A stretch of DNA of 64,000 bases from Setophaga petechia (Eukaryota > Chordata > Aves > Passeriformes > Parulidae), in NCBI GenBank assembly GCA_024362935.1, contig JANCRA010000019.1, positions 1,270,001-1,334,000 of the forward strand. Direction: 5' to 3'. The notes beneath the pieces were generated by a model. It was not told the DNA's origin, made no database searches, and was given only the letters and a program-made list of their open reading frames with translations. The stretch's first letter is position 1; the number at the start of each line of letters is the position of its first letter. Below, in pieces: positions 63,256 through 64,000 of the stretch. The translations under genes were made by a program, and so were the position numbers.

Positions 63256-64000
63256 GCAATCGTAAAATCATCATGATTGGAAGGAACAGTCCCAATACAG
63301 AGCCCTCTGTGCTCCACCTGTAATCAGCCTGCAGGTACAGTACCAACCTCAAACTGCTCTCAGTAGAGGTTGCCAATCCAGCTGTCTGGTAGTTCCCTCA
63401 TCTAGAGCGTAATGTCCTGACTTTGATACTGTGTCTAATGCCATGCTAAAACCAAAGTAGCCAATATCAGCTGCCTTACATTAATTCACAGATCTCGTAA
63501 TTTAATCATGCAAGACAATCATCAGGTTGGTCAGGTGTGGTTCTTCTGCCTTAATTACTGCTAGATATTCCCAATCACTTTCCTCTACTTCATAAATCCA
63601 GAAATGGCTTCCAAGAGACTTGCTAGAAGTTTTCTGCAGGGCCTGAGGTGATGTTGACTGGTTAGGGCAGGATTTTCTTTGACTACATTTTGGGCCTTTT
63701 TATGAATATGGGGAGAACATCTGCTTTTCTTTGGCTATTGGGACATTCCCTGATCTCAACAATCTTTCAAATATAGTTGAGATCATCCTCATGATGGGGG
63801 TAACCAGATCTCTCAGCATCCTCAGAGTGCACCATAGGGGCATCCAAATCAGTTCTGTTCTGTATTGCTGGAAGATTTTCTATTTCTTTTCCTGGAGCAA
63901 ATTTTGTTAACAAAATCCAGGGCATGGAATACCAACTAATTCAGTACCAGCAGACAGACACAGAGGTGTCTGCTGGAACTAAATGAGTTGTCCCATTCAA
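63256..64000 (-). mobile_element. CR1 LINE copy running off the window (minus strand)
   Basis: The complement of a CR1 3' region begins near 63256 (CGTAAAATCATCATGATTGG, AAGGAACAG). It continues through blocks typical of antisense CR1, such as 'actttgatactgtgtctaat', 'gccatgctaaaaccaaagta' and 'atctctcagcatcctcagag'. The copy is old and interrupted. It extends beyond the window, so its length is unknown. Confidence 0.7.

Overview
The window looks like non-coding nuclear DNA from a bird, probably a songbird. The evidence is a set of CR1 retrotransposon tails ending in the avian-type short 3' repeats (ATTCTGTG or its complement), two solo retroviral LTRs with CT-rich stretches and AATAAA signals, an AT-rich background, and microsatellites typical of vertebrates. 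No complete protein-coding gene, rRNA, tRNA, CRISPR array or bacterial-type operon was found. Open frames reach about 130 codons at most, which is roughly what chance gives in 64 kb of this composition. The window is best read as intergenic sequence or the inside of a very large intron.

Layout. 1-20 kb: mostly unique AT-rich DNA with a perfect 11-bp hairpin (5.23 kb), a long G-run joined to a purine tract (8.55 kb), an ancient L2/MIR-like tail (11.7 kb), and a TG microsatellite (14.07 kb). 20-31 kb: CR1 fragments at 21.0, 27.06 and 30.04-30.92 kb, and a 264-bp open segment with good splice signals at 24.6 kb. 31-45 kb: unique AT-rich DNA that includes a homeodomain-motif-rich stretch (37.7-38.2 kb), CR1 tails at 37.03 and 44.23 kb, and a perfect 22-bp inverted repeat at 45.13 kb. 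45-53 kb: a candidate terminal coding exon (45.66 kb) with a poly(A) signal, then two unrelated solo LTRs about 1.1 kb apart. The second is 899 bp, TG...CA, with an exact 5-bp target duplication. 53-64 kb: unique DNA, a (GGAGA)12 array at 58.15 kb, a conserved-element-like stretch at 59.45-59.83 kb, an 80-bp candidate exon at 61.54 kb, and a CR1 copy that runs off the right edge.

No new multi-gene system is visible. The items most worth checking are three candidate exons, all on the + strand and none identified, the 45.13 kb perfect hairpin, the intact solo LTR, and several stretches that resemble conserved developmental enhancers. The exon and enhancer calls rest on sequence appearance alone and need alignment or transcript data.
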